A stretch of DNA of 64,000 nucleotides, from assembly GCA_966112615.1 (NCBI GenBank), contig CBHWDO010000013.1, positions 1 through 64,000 of the forward strand, given 5' to 3'. The DNA is from Flavitalea sp966112615. Lineage in GTDB: Bacteria > Bacteroidota > Bacteroidia > Chitinophagales > Chitinophagaceae. This document shows, piece after piece, positions 33,900 to 42,416 of the stretch (position 1 is its first letter; every line of letters starts with the position of its first letter). The notes beneath the pieces are model-generated. The model was given only the letters and a program-made list of their open reading frames with translations, was not told the DNA's origin and searched no databases. The position numbers and the translations under genes were made by a program.

Positions 33900-35501
33900 A
33901 TGTCTTCAGTGATCACTGCTCCTTTTGTTGCTGAACAACCGGCTGTTGTAAAATCAAATGAAAAAAAGAGATCCAATGCTGCTTCTTATCCCCTTCAATG
34001 GAAGGGTTGGGAGAAATTTCTTTTCAGGGTGGCATTTGTTTTTTTTGTTTTTATGTCTCTGCCAACAAGCGAAGAATGGTATATCAATCTATTGAATATA
34101 GATTGGGCAAATCTTCATTACCGCGACCTATATGATCTGGCAAGATTTTCTTCGGGATTCAGTTTTGTAGGAAATACCATTTTTGGTAATTCATTTCTGG
34201 GTTATGCGAATTGGATCATTACTCTTGCGGTTGCTCTTGCCATTGGGCTTATTTGGACTTTGATTGATAAGAAAAGTGCTAACTATAATGAACTTTATTA
34301 CTGGTTGAGAGTGATTGTTAGATACAGGGCAGGAATCGGAATTATTGGTTTTGGTTTCACAAAATTATTTCCTGTTCAAATGCCTTATCCTTCAGAAGGC
34401 TTATTGAATACGGATTTTGGTGATCTTACTGCGCAAAAGATATATTGGTTGTCAATTGGAATTGTTCCATGGTATCAGGTGTTTGCAGGTGTGGTAGAAC
34501 TAACAGCCGGGGCATTACTTTTCTTCAGAAAAACCACTTTCCTTGGTGCTGCACTTTTATTCGGGGCATTAGGTGATATTGTGTATGTTAATTTTGCTTA
34601 TGATGGCGGTGTTCATGTATACAGCTCTTACTTTGTTCTGCTCGCTGCTTTTCTTATGATTCAGGACATACCCGTTTTGTATAATTATTTCATTCGGGAG
34701 AAACTTACGGTTCCAAAATTATATTACCCGGATCTTTCAAAGGGATTAAGGTTTTTGCGATTCGGATTGAAGTCATTTACTATCTTCCTCTTCCTCGGAG
34801 TGTTATTTTATCTGCAGTATGTCAACTTCCGTTACGATCCGTACAAACAGCCATCTATGAAAGGTATTGCGGCTTTAAGAGGCACATATGATGTGGAAGA
34901 ATTTAAACTGAATGGACAAACAATACCATATTCACCACTGGATAGTGTACGCTGGCAACAGGCAACTTTTGAGAAGTGGTCGACCTTAACTTTTAAAGTG
35001 AATAAACCTGTTCAACTTGATCTTTCAAATGGAGGGGGAGCTTCCATGAGGGATATAAACCGGACCTTTGAACTGACAGGTGTTGCAGGTGGGCAAAGAG
35101 TTTTTTATTATGATGCTGATACATCCAGGCATCTCCTGTTTTTGCAAGACAAAAATACTGCAGGATCAAGACCACGCAACCGTGCAAGAAACCAGGTTAA
35201 GGATGCAAGAATTGTGACAGCATCGTCATGGATCCCAGAAGCTTCACTTGTAGTTTTTGGTGATGAAGATGAAAAGATACATGAAGAAGCAAGGTCAACC
35301 CGGAGAACCAGAGGAATTGCGCAAGAGAAAAAAGAAAAGTTCAGGCGCAACAGGATGGTGCTACAATACAATACTGTTGACGGCTCTAAAGTGATATTGA
35401 GTGGATTGAATGAAAACAATGATTCCATATACGTAGTTTTGAACAGGATCAAGCGGGAATATTTACTGTCGCCAGGCAAACTTGTTGCGGGCAGTTATTA
35501 A
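33900..35501 (+). CDS. DoxX-like integral membrane protein (second paralogue, extended)
   Basis: A 533-residue protein related over its membrane part to the preceding gene product. The C-terminal soluble domain aligns end to end with that of the paralogue (KGIAALRGTYDVEEFKLNGQ against the paralogue's EGIYNVSEFRIND, both finishing DSIYVVLNRIKREYL or DSLYVVLDRLPKKYL). It carries an extra, very basic insertion of about 75 residues (RPRNRARNQVKDARI through TRRTRGIAQEKKEKFRRNR). The shared C-terminal domain with KVILSGLNENNDSIYVVLNR looks like a beta-sandwich. Separated by 18 nt from the first paralogue. Function unknown; a membrane redox pair is the working idea. Confidence 0.65.
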   Translation: MSSVITAPFVAEQPAVVKSNEKKRSNAASYPLQWKGWEKFLFRVAFVFFVFMSLPTSEEWYINLLNIDWANLHYRDLYDLARFSSGFSFVGNTIFGNSFLGYANWIITLAVALAIGLIWTLIDKKSANYNELYYWLRVIVRYRAGIGIIGFGFTKLFPVQMPYPSEGLLNTDFGDLTAQKIYWLSIGIVPWYQVFAGVVELTAGALLFFRKTTFLGAALLFGALGDIVYVNFAYDGGVHVYSSYFVLLAAFLMIQDIPVLYNYFIREKLTVPKLYYPDLSKGLRFLRFGLKSFTIFLFLGVLFYLQYVNFRYDPYKQPSMKGIAALRGTYDVEEFKLNGQTIPYSPLDSVRWQQATFEKWSTLTFKVNKPVQLDLSNGGGASMRDINRTFELTGVAGGQRVFYYDADTSRHLLFLQDKNTAGSRPRNRARNQVKDARIVTASSWIPEASLVVFGDEDEKIHEEARSTRRTRGIAQEKKEKFRRNRMVLQYNTVDGSKVILSGLNENNDSIYVVLNRIKREYLLSPGKLVAGSY

Positions 35502-35513
35502 AGAGATTTGTGA

Positions 35514-36974
35514 ATGAATAAAAGAAAGGATTATGATGCAATAGTTGTTGGTGCTGGTCCTAATGGACTTGCAGCTGCCATTACTTTGCAGAGAAATGGA
35601 AAGAGCGTATTACTAATTGAAGGAAAGGATCATATTGGTGGTGGTGTTTGGACAGAGGAATTAACGCTATCCGGGTTTCTTCATGATACCTGTTCTGCCA
35701 TTCATCCATTGGCAGTTGGTTCACCTTTTTTTCAAACGCTTCCATTGCCTGACCATGGATTAAAATTTATTACACCTCCAGTCGCAGTGGCACATCCCTT
35801 TGATGATGGAAATGTCGCCATATTGAAAGGTTCGGTGGAAGAAACTGCGGAAAGATTGGGCATTGACAGGGAAGCATATACCTCTTTAATCAAACCTGTG
35901 GTAGATGCATGGCCATCTATTGCACCTGATGTGCTTGGGCCTTTTGGCATTCCCCATCATCCAGTAAAGTTTGCATCATTTGGAATGAAAGCACTTCCAT
36001 CTGCATTGTATACTGCAAAAAAATTCAGAACCAAAGAAGCAAGAGGATTATGGGCAGGCATAGCAGCACATGCGATACAGCCTTTATCCAATATGGCTAC
36101 ATCAGCATTTGGGCTGGTGTTGTCTGCGTTGGGACATACCAACAGCTGGCCCATCCCCATTGGAGGAGCAAGGTCTATTGCGGATGCTATGTTATCCTAT
36201 TTCGTTTCATTGGGAGGAAAAGTTCAGACTGGTTTTTATGTACATGATCTGAAACAGTTGCCTTCTGCACATGCTGTTTTATTTGATGTCACCCCCAAGC
36301 AATTGTTGCAGATCGCAGGACAAAGTTTCTCTTCATTCTATCAAGGGCAATTAAAGCGATACCGATATGGAATGGGTGTATTTAAAATAGATTGGGCGCT
36401 TGATGGACCTATTCCCTGGAAGAATAAAGATTGTTTGGATGCAGGTACTGTACACCTTGGCAATACGATGGAAGAGATAGCAGCGGGAGAATTATCCTCT
36501 TCAAAAGGTAAACATCCGGAAAAGCCCTTTGTGTTGTTGGCACAGCAAAGTCTGTTTGATGAAAGAAGGGCGCCTACTGGAAAACATACAGGCTGGGCAT
36601 ATTGCCATGTTCCCAATGGTTCAACAACCGATATGACGAAAGCCATTGAAATGCAGGTAGAGAGATTTGCACCAGGATTCAGAGATCTTATCCTGGCCAG
36701 GCATACCATGAATGCCATGGAAATGCAAATGCACAATTCAAATTATATTGGTGGCGATATTAACGGAGGAATAATCGATATTGGACAATTATTTACAAGA
36801 CCGGCATTAAGATTTTCGCCATATAAAACATCTGCAAAAGGATTATATATATGTTCGTCATCAACACCACCAGGAGGTGGTGTGCATGGAATGTGCGGAT
36901 ATCATGCTGCCCGTAAAGTTTTATTGGATATTTTTAAGCTACAACCCGACAAGAGACATGGAAACACCAGGTAA
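35514..36974 (+). CDS. FAD-dependent oxidoreductase, phytoene desaturase-like
   Basis: A 486-residue flavoprotein of the phytoene dehydrogenase-like NAD(P)/FAD-dependent superfamily. The dinucleotide motif AIVVGAGPNGLAAAI lies at residues 9-23, followed by LLIEGKDHIGGGVWTEELTLSGFLHD, and a C-terminal FAD contact region is seen in YICSSSTPPGGGVHGMCGYHAA. There are no carotenoid genes nearby. Its place between DoxX-like membrane proteins and a YeiH transporter suggests it oxidises or releases sulfur from an imported organic compound, but this is inference. It starts 12 nt after the second DoxX-like gene. Confidence 0.82.
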   Translation: MNKRKDYDAIVVGAGPNGLAAAITLQRNGKSVLLIEGKDHIGGGVWTEELTLSGFLHDTCSAIHPLAVGSPFFQTLPLPDHGLKFITPPVAVAHPFDDGNVAILKGSVEETAERLGIDREAYTSLIKPVVDAWPSIAPDVLGPFGIPHHPVKFASFGMKALPSALYTAKKFRTKEARGLWAGIAAHAIQPLSNMATSAFGLVLSALGHTNSWPIPIGGARSIADAMLSYFVSLGGKVQTGFYVHDLKQLPSAHAVLFDVTPKQLLQIAGQSFSSFYQGQLKRYRYGMGVFKIDWALDGPIPWKNKDCLDAGTVHLGNTMEEIAAGELSSSKGKHPEKPFVLLAQQSLFDERRAPTGKHTGWAYCHVPNGSTTDMTKAIEMQVERFAPGFRDLILARHTMNAMEMQMHNSNYIGGDINGGIIDIGQLFTRPALRFSPYKTSAKGLYICSSSTPPGGGVHGMCGYHAARKVLLDIFKLQPDKRHGNTR

Positions 36975-38262
36975 TGCAATTCAAAGTAAGCCTTCAGCAA
37001 ACGACACTAATTTTATCGAACCCAAAAGATTTTCACTACATGAAGATTGGGTAGTGGTGATCCTCGGCTTTTTGATCATAGGCATTACGCTTTTCGGATT
37101 TGTATTGCCGGTTCCTTCATTTGGCTGGAAGAATACTGATGACCTCTTTGTAAAAGTTTTGAGTCTTTCAAACCTGTCGTTGATCGGATTACAGTTTCTA
37201 TATGTATTCATTGTGGCCATTATTGGTGCAGCAATACTTGGTAAGCCTATAAGATCGGCTGCTATTGTTTTTCCTGTTGTGTATCTACTCACCATAATTG
37301 CATTGATCCTTGCAGGAAATGCAACCATAAAAGGTCTTAACCTCGAAGCGGTGATCTTTAGTTTATCGATCGGTTTGTTGATTGGAAATTTATTCAGGTT
37401 GCCGGATTGGTTCAGGGCTGCCTTGTCAACAGAATTATTCGTGAAGATAGGATTGGTGTTACTTGGTACCGGTGTGATCTTCTCGGATGTTTTAAAAGCA
37501 GGATCTCTTGGATTGGTGCAGGCATTGCTTGTGGTATTATCAGTCTGGTATTTTGCTTTCTGGATCTGTAAGAAATTAAAAGTGGATGATGAGCTGAGGA
37601 TGATGATCTCAAGTGCAGTATCTATTTGCGGTGTATCTGCTGCCATTGCCACTTCAGGAGCTATCAAAGGAGATTCAAAAAAGTTATCGTATGTGATTTC
37701 GATGGTGTTGATCACTGCAATCCCGATGATGATCATTATGCCATACATCGCAAATTATTTTGGATTTCCGCAAGCTGTAACCGGTGCATGGTTGGGGGGA
37801 AGTATTGATACTACGGGTGCTGTAGTTGCTTCCGGAACACTGGTTGGAGAAGAAGCCTTAAAGATCAGTACGATTGTTAAGTTCTCGCAGAATGTATTGT
37901 TGGGCCTGGCAGCTTTTGCTATATCCGTTTACTGGACCTATTCAAAGAATGCTGCTGCAGGACAGGAGAAACCAACTGTTGGTGTGATTTGGGAGCGCTT
38001 TCCAAAATTTGTATTAGGATTTATCATTGCCTCATTGTTGTTCTCATTTGTGATACCAGCAGAAACTACTGCATCTGTAAAAGATTCACTTAAGAATCTG
38101 CAGGGGCTGTGGTTTGCGCTGGCTTTTACTTCTATTGGACTTGAAACAAATTTTGCAGACCTGTTCAGACATAATAGCAAGACTCCATTGTATGCATTCT
38201 TGATTGCGCAGTTGTTCAATATAATTGTTACCCTGGCGATTGCATTTGTATTGTTTGGATGA
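36958..38262 (+). CDS. YeiH-family putative sulfate exporter
   Basis: A 434-residue integral membrane protein with about eleven helices belonging to the UPF0324/YeiH family, often labelled putative sulfate exporter (TauZ is a relative). Landmarks are VFSLSIGLLIGNLFRLPDWF, KIGLVLLGTGVIFSDVL, SAVSICGVSAAIATSGAI and AWLGGSIDTTGAVVASG. The preferred start is ATG 36958 (METPGNAIQ), overlapping the oxidoreductase gene by 17 nt. An upstream ATG at 36877 would lie wholly within the previous gene. As the final operon gene it would export sulfite or sulfate made when the substrate is broken down. Confidence 0.85.
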   Translation: METPGNAIQSKPSANDTNFIEPKRFSLHEDWVVVILGFLIIGITLFGFVLPVPSFGWKNTDDLFVKVLSLSNLSLIGLQFLYVFIVAIIGAAILGKPIRSAAIVFPVVYLLTIIALILAGNATIKGLNLEAVIFSLSIGLLIGNLFRLPDWFRAALSTELFVKIGLVLLGTGVIFSDVLKAGSLGLVQALLVVLSVWYFAFWICKKLKVDDELRMMISSAVSICGVSAAIATSGAIKGDSKKLSYVISMVLITAIPMMIIMPYIANYFGFPQAVTGAWLGGSIDTTGAVVASGTLVGEEALKISTIVKFSQNVLLGLAAFAISVYWTYSKNAAAGQEKPTVGVIWERFPKFVLGFIIASLLFSFVIPAETTASVKDSLKNLQGLWFALAFTSIGLETNFADLFRHNSKTPLYAFLIAQLFNIIVTLAIAFVLFG

Positions 38263-38275
38263 TCTATCCAAACAA
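38251..38275. terminator. Hairpin spanning both stop codons of convergent genes
   Basis: TTGTTTGGAT (38251-38260) and ATCCAAACAA (38266-38275) are perfect inverted repeats around five bases. The yeiH-like stop (38260-38262) and the regulator stop (38264-38266, minus strand) both lie inside. There is no T run, so it would be a weak or Rho-aided boundary for both transcripts. Confidence 0.5.
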
Positions 38276-38971
38276 TCTAGAAAAATGGTTCTCCAGGTGG
38301 TTTCTCATTGCGTTGCGAAATAATTCCGGCGAGCCATTTTCCAATATGTCAACCAATCCTTTATGCGAAACGAATTTTCGATGAGAATTTGTTTTCTTTA
38401 ATAGCCCGCTATGATGGACATAATCAAAAATTGGAAGCAGTAGTTTTTGAAATTTTTTTAAAGTTTCATTGCCGGTGATCTCATATAATTTACCATGAAA
38501 GGCGATCTCGTGGTCTACATTGAAGATACGGTCTTCAGTGGCATTGGGCTCCTGTTCCACTATCTTCCTTAATTCTTTGAGGTCTTCAGGGGTAATACGC
38601 TGAAAAAGAAAATCAGCCATTCCAATCTCAAGAACCAGGCGGATCTCAAACATCTCGCGGAGTGTTCCTTCATCAAGTACATGGGGATTGAGACTTTTTC
38701 CCATGATCCCAAACAGGTCGGGGCTAGTGATCACAGCCCCTTTTTTCTTCCGTGATTCAATCAATCCCATCATCCTTAGCCGCATCAGGGCTTCACGTAC
38801 TACTGTCCGGCTTACACCCAATGCATTGGCAAGGTCAATTTCTTTTGGAATGGTATCGCCTACTTTCAGTTTTTGCTGACGCAGCAATTCCACAAGGCTT
38901 TCTTCCACTTTATCGACCAGGGAAGCGGTATCGATAGATTTTATATCATTTTTCAGCAGTTCCAAATTCAT
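38264..38971 (-). CDS. FadR-subfamily GntR regulator, NanR-like
   Basis: A 235-residue regulator. The N-terminal winged helix-turn-helix covers about residues 18-85 (KVGDTIPKEIDLANALGVSR, VVREALMRLRMMGLIESRKK). The C-terminal FCD helical ligand domain covers about 95-230 with the metal-site pattern (FNVDHEIAFHGKLYEITGNE and a later MRNHLENHF). It is divergent from the sialic-acid SusC gene, and a dyad suited to this family overlaps that promoter. It therefore probably represses the sialoglycan operon and responds to sialic acid or a catabolite, as NanR does. A second dyad just upstream of its own ATG suggests autoregulation. Confidence 0.85.
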   Translation of the reverse strand: MNLELLKNDIKSIDTASLVDKVEESLVELLRQQKLKVGDTIPKEIDLANALGVSRTVVREALMRLRMMGLIESRKKKGAVITSPDLFGIMGKSLNPHVLDEGTLREMFEIRLVLEIGMADFLFQRITPEDLKELRKIVEQEPNATEDRIFNVDHEIAFHGKLYEITGNETLKKFQKLLLPIFDYVHHSGLLKKTNSHRKFVSHKGLVDILENGSPELFRNAMRNHLENHFSRLFG

Positions 38972-38973
38972 AT

Positions 38974-38986
38974 TAAGTATTACTTA
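38974..38986. promoter_or_regulatory. Dyad directly upstream of the regulator ATG
   Basis: TAAGTA-T-TACTTA is a perfect 13-nt dyad three bases before the regulator start codon. It differs from the dyad at 39088-39104, so a role as an autoregulatory site is only possible. Confidence 0.3.
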
Positions 38987-39056
38987 TTCTTACTATTTGA
39001 GACTCAATACACTGTAAAAATATTTCAATTAACGCAAAAAATTATCAAATAATATA

Positions 39057-39104
39057 TTGGTTAAATAAGTCAATTGCTTTTATCTTTATTATGTCATACA
39101 TAAT
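39057..39104 (+). promoter_or_regulatory. Promoter and operator of the sialoglycan operon
   Basis: A -33 TTGG (39057-39060), 20-nt spacer and TATCTTTA (39081-39088) form a Bacteroidota-type promoter. The perfect dyad ATTATGT-CAT-ACATAAT (39088-39104) starts at the end of the -7 box and covers the start site, a repressor position. Its half-sites around a short centre fit the FadR/GntR style, and the regulator gene is divergent next door. Confidence 0.6.
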
Positions 39105-39125
39105 ACTAACGCAAAATTGCTGCTC

Positions 39126-42100
39126 ATGAAAATTGCTTTTTTAAGGACCGTGATGCTTTTAGCTATACTCCTGGTGGGTACCGGCGTATGGTCTCAGGTT
39201 CGAAAGGTATCCGGAAGAATCATTTCTTCTGAGGATAACCGCCCCCTTTCCGGTGTCAGCATAATGCTTAAAGGAAAGTCGGTGGGGGTACAATCCGCCG
39301 AAGACGGAACTTTTACCATTGATGCTTCACCGGCGGATGTCCTGGTATTTTCCTACGCCGGACATACCAGCACAGAAACAGTAGTAGGATCAAATCTTTC
39401 CATTGATGTCACGCTCAAGACCGAAGCCACCAAGTTGGGCGAAGTGGTAGTGGTGGGTTATGGTACCCAATCGAGAGGAAATGTTACCGGTTCCATTGGT
39501 AAACTTGACAAAGAAGTGCTTGCCAGTGCGCCCAGGGCGAATGTTGGAAGTGCTCTCCAGGGAACTATGGCGGGATTGACTGTTGTAAACACAACCGGCC
39601 GTCCTGGCGCTGCACCAAATATTCTCCTTAGGGGTGGTGCATCTATTAACAGTCCTGGTGCTCCACTGGTAGTGGTAGACGGGATCATCCGTTCTTATAG
39701 TGATATTTCTCCTGATGATATAGCATCTATTGAAGTGCTGAAAGATGCATCTTCAACCGCTATCTATGGTGCTCGTGCAAACAATGGCGTTATCCTGATC
39801 ACTACCAAGCAGGGCAAGTCAGGCACTGCACAGGTGACCTACAAATATCTCCATGGGTACAACAGGAATCGTGACGGATATAATTATCTCAATGCAAAGG
39901 ACTATATCTATTATAACCGGTTAGGGAATCTAAACTCTGGCAGAACCCTGGCACAGGTGAACAGTTCACGCGGGTATGGACTGCAGACCAATGCAGCAGA
40001 TCTTGCTTTGTTTGATATCAGAGCATATTCATCAGCAAATGCCGACCTATTGCAAAAAGGATGGGATACGGTGGGGGATCCCTATGGTGGTACCATCATC
40101 TTCAAAGATCATTCAGGAGAGATTGCTGATCTTATTTTCAGGAACACAAGAACCAATGATCATTATGTAAATGTTACGGGTGGAAATGACCGCGGAAAAT
40201 ATTTTGCTTCGTTCAATTATTATGATGAAGACGGTGTGATCGTGGGTTCTGATTATAAGCGATACAGTGCCAACCTGAATGGTTCGTATAAAGTTCGACC
40301 TAATCTTGAGATCAGTACCGGTGCCATGTTCTCTACATCAACTTCCTATGGAGTTTTGGCAGGAGAAGTGAATACCTTGTACCGTAACCTGGCAATCTGG
40401 CCAACCATGAATCCATGGCTTGATTCAGCCAAAACACTTCCTAATCCGGGTAATGGAATTTCTGACGGAAACCCATTGTACTGGCTTAGAAAGACTACCA
40501 GGAGTAATGAAGTGAACCGTATCACTGCAAATGCATCGGTGAAGTATGATATCATAAAGGGATTATATTTCAAGGCATCTGCAAATGGTTACCTGTTTGA
40601 AAATACCAACGAATCCTTTACTAAGGCAACGCAAACCTATGCGCAGATCTTTGCTAGTCCACAGGCATTCAACACTACCAGGCCTGCAACCTGGTCGATG
40701 GATAAAACCGTTCAGCAGCAATTCAACGCTATTCTGAATTACAATAGCAGGATCGGTGATAATCATAATATCACTGCGATGCTGGGTACGGAATATTTTG
40801 GACAGAAATTTACTTCTGCACAGGTTTCAGGAACCAATGCACCAACAGATGATATTCCAACTGTGAATGCATCTACCTTATTTGCAGCAGGAAGTAATTT
40901 TACTTCCAAAGCACAGTATCGCATCATCTCTCATTTCGGAAGGTTCAATTATGATTTTGATGGTCGTTACCTGTTCACACTGGTATATCGCCAGGATGGA
41001 GTTTCCAGTCTTGCAGAAAAGAATCGATGGGGTTTCTTCCCTGGTATGAGTGCTGGATGGAATGTTCATAAAGAGAATTTCTTTATGAATAGTGCGCTAT
41101 CAAATGTTGTGTCCACATTGAAACCTCGTATTAGTTACGGTGTGAATGGAAACGTGGCAGGGATTGGTGAATATGAAGTGCAGGGAAGTTATGGTGCGCA
41201 GGGAAATTATAATGGTAGTCTCGGGTTTCTTAACACAGGTATTATCAACGAAGGCTTGCGTTGGGAGAAAAGTACCACAACAGACGTGGGATTGGATATT
41301 GGATTTTTAAACAACAGGATCTCCCTGATCTTCGATTATTACAATCGTGTTACCAGTGACCTGTTGACCAACCTTACCTTACCAAGCTATACAGGTTTTG
41401 GATCTGTAAGGACCAACCTTGGATCATTTCAGAACCGTGGATATGAATTTACCCTGAACGCATCAATTTTGCGCAAACCTTCTGGTTTGAACTGGGATGT
41501 AAGCGGCAACGTTTCTTATGTAAGAAACAAGATTCTCAAACTTCCATTCAATGGTAATGAAAACAACCGACAGGGTGGTTTCCAGGTGTATGATCCTGCA
41601 CAGGGAAAAGTTATCTGGGTGAGTGGATTGCAGGAAGGTCAGCCACTTGGAGATATTTATGCCTACAAGCAGGTATCTATTTTCCAGAGCAATGAAGAGA
41701 TCGCGAAGATCGCATCAGGAAGGTATGATGCAGTTGCATTAATCGGCGGACCAAACAGTTCCGCTGTGAATAAGATCACACCGGGTGATGTAAACTGGCT
41801 GGATGTTGACAAGAATGATACTATTGATACCAGGGACAGAGTGTATGTAGGAAATGTCAATCCAAAATTCACAGGAGGATTCTCATCCACACTTTCTTAC
41901 AAAGGATTTTCGCTGTACACACGCTTTGATTTTGCATTGGGTCATACCATCTATAATGATCTTGTAGCACGCACATTGGGAAATTACCAGGGTACTTTCA
42001 ATTATATTGACTGGCAGGCTCAGGGCTTCTCCGGCGATAAGTCGAGAAGTGACATTCCAAAAGTGTATTATGCCGACCAGGTTGGAGCACCGGCAGGTAA

Positions 42101-42398
42101 GAAGAATTATACGAGAGGAAATAATGGCGGACAGGTGTTGCATGGTAACAACTCAAACTTTTATGAGAAAGGCGATTACCTGGCATGCAGGGAGATCACG
42201 CTTGGATATGATTTTCCAAAATCAATGTTGGGAAGAACAAAAGTGCTGACTGGAGCTAAGGTTTATGTGAATCTCAACAATATGTTTTACATCACTAAGT
42301 TCAGCGGTGCACTTCCTGAAGCCCCTTCAAGTGGAATTTATGCAGGTGCTTATCCCGTTCCAAAATCATTTGTGTTTGGAGTGCAGGTACAGTTTTAA
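39126..42398 (+). CDS. SusC-type TonB-linked transporter of the sialoglycan locus
   Basis: A 1090-residue SusC protein with signal peptide (MKIAFLRTVMLLAILLVGTG), a carboxypeptidase-like domain (VSGRIISSEDNRPLSGVSIM), TonB-box-like GEVVVVGYGTQSRGNV, plug motifs (GAPLVVVDGIIRSYSD, EVLKDASSTAIYGARANNGV) and a barrel ending in SFVFGVQVQF. ATG 39126 is chosen over an in-frame TTG at 39117 because it gives a normal signal peptide. It imports sialylated glycans or free sialic acid with the SusD partner downstream (18-nt gap). Confidence 0.93.
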   Translation: MKIAFLRTVMLLAILLVGTGVWSQVRKVSGRIISSEDNRPLSGVSIMLKGKSVGVQSAEDGTFTIDASPADVLVFSYAGHTSTETVVGSNLSIDVTLKTEATKLGEVVVVGYGTQSRGNVTGSIGKLDKEVLASAPRANVGSALQGTMAGLTVVNTTGRPGAAPNILLRGGASINSPGAPLVVVDGIIRSYSDISPDDIASIEVLKDASSTAIYGARANNGVILITTKQGKSGTAQVTYKYLHGYNRNRDGYNYLNAKDYIYYNRLGNLNSGRTLAQVNSSRGYGLQTNAADLALFDIRAYSSANADLLQKGWDTVGDPYGGTIIFKDHSGEIADLIFRNTRTNDHYVNVTGGNDRGKYFASFNYYDEDGVIVGSDYKRYSANLNGSYKVRPNLEISTGAMFSTSTSYGVLAGEVNTLYRNLAIWPTMNPWLDSAKTLPNPGNGISDGNPLYWLRKTTRSNEVNRITANASVKYDIIKGLYFKASANGYLFENTNESFTKATQTYAQIFASPQAFNTTRPATWSMDKTVQQQFNAILNYNSRIGDNHNITAMLGTEYFGQKFTSAQVSGTNAPTDDIPTVNASTLFAAGSNFTSKAQYRIISHFGRFNYDFDGRYLFTLVYRQDGVSSLAEKNRWGFFPGMSAGWNVHKENFFMNSALSNVVSTLKPRISYGVNGNVAGIGEYEVQGSYGAQGNYNGSLGFLNTGIINEGLRWEKSTTTDVGLDIGFLNNRISLIFDYYNRVTSDLLTNLTLPSYTGFGSVRTNLGSFQNRGYEFTLNASILRKPSGLNWDVSGNVSYVRNKILKLPFNGNENNRQGGFQVYDPAQGKVIWVSGLQEGQPLGDIYAYKQVSIFQSNEEIAKIASGRYDAVALIGGPNSSAVNKITPGDVNWLDVDKNDTIDTRDRVYVGNVNPKFTGGFSSTLSYKGFSLYTRFDFALGHTIYNDLVARTLGNYQGTFNYIDWQAQGFSGDKSRSDIPKVYYADQVGAPAGKKNYTRGNNGGQVLHGNNSNFYEKGDYLACREITLGYDFPKSMLGRTKVLTGAKVYVNLNNMFYITKFSGALPEAPSSGIYAGAYPVPKSFVFGVQVQF

Positions 42399-42416
42399 CG
42401 ACTATAAAATCATAAC

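Noticed and set aside
36877..36957. Upstream in-frame start for the YeiH-type gene
   Set aside because: It lies entirely inside the oxidoreductase coding region and adds a non-family leader; ATG 36958 fits better.
35514..36974. Carotenoid (phytoene) desaturase
   Set aside because: The flavoprotein resembles that superfamily, but there are no other carotenoid genes and the operon context is different, so only the general oxidoreductase call is kept.
36981..37748. 255-residue minus-strand ORF
   Set aside because: Wholly antisense to the YeiH-type gene, whose membrane helices and motifs are clear; the reverse frame shows no coherent fold.
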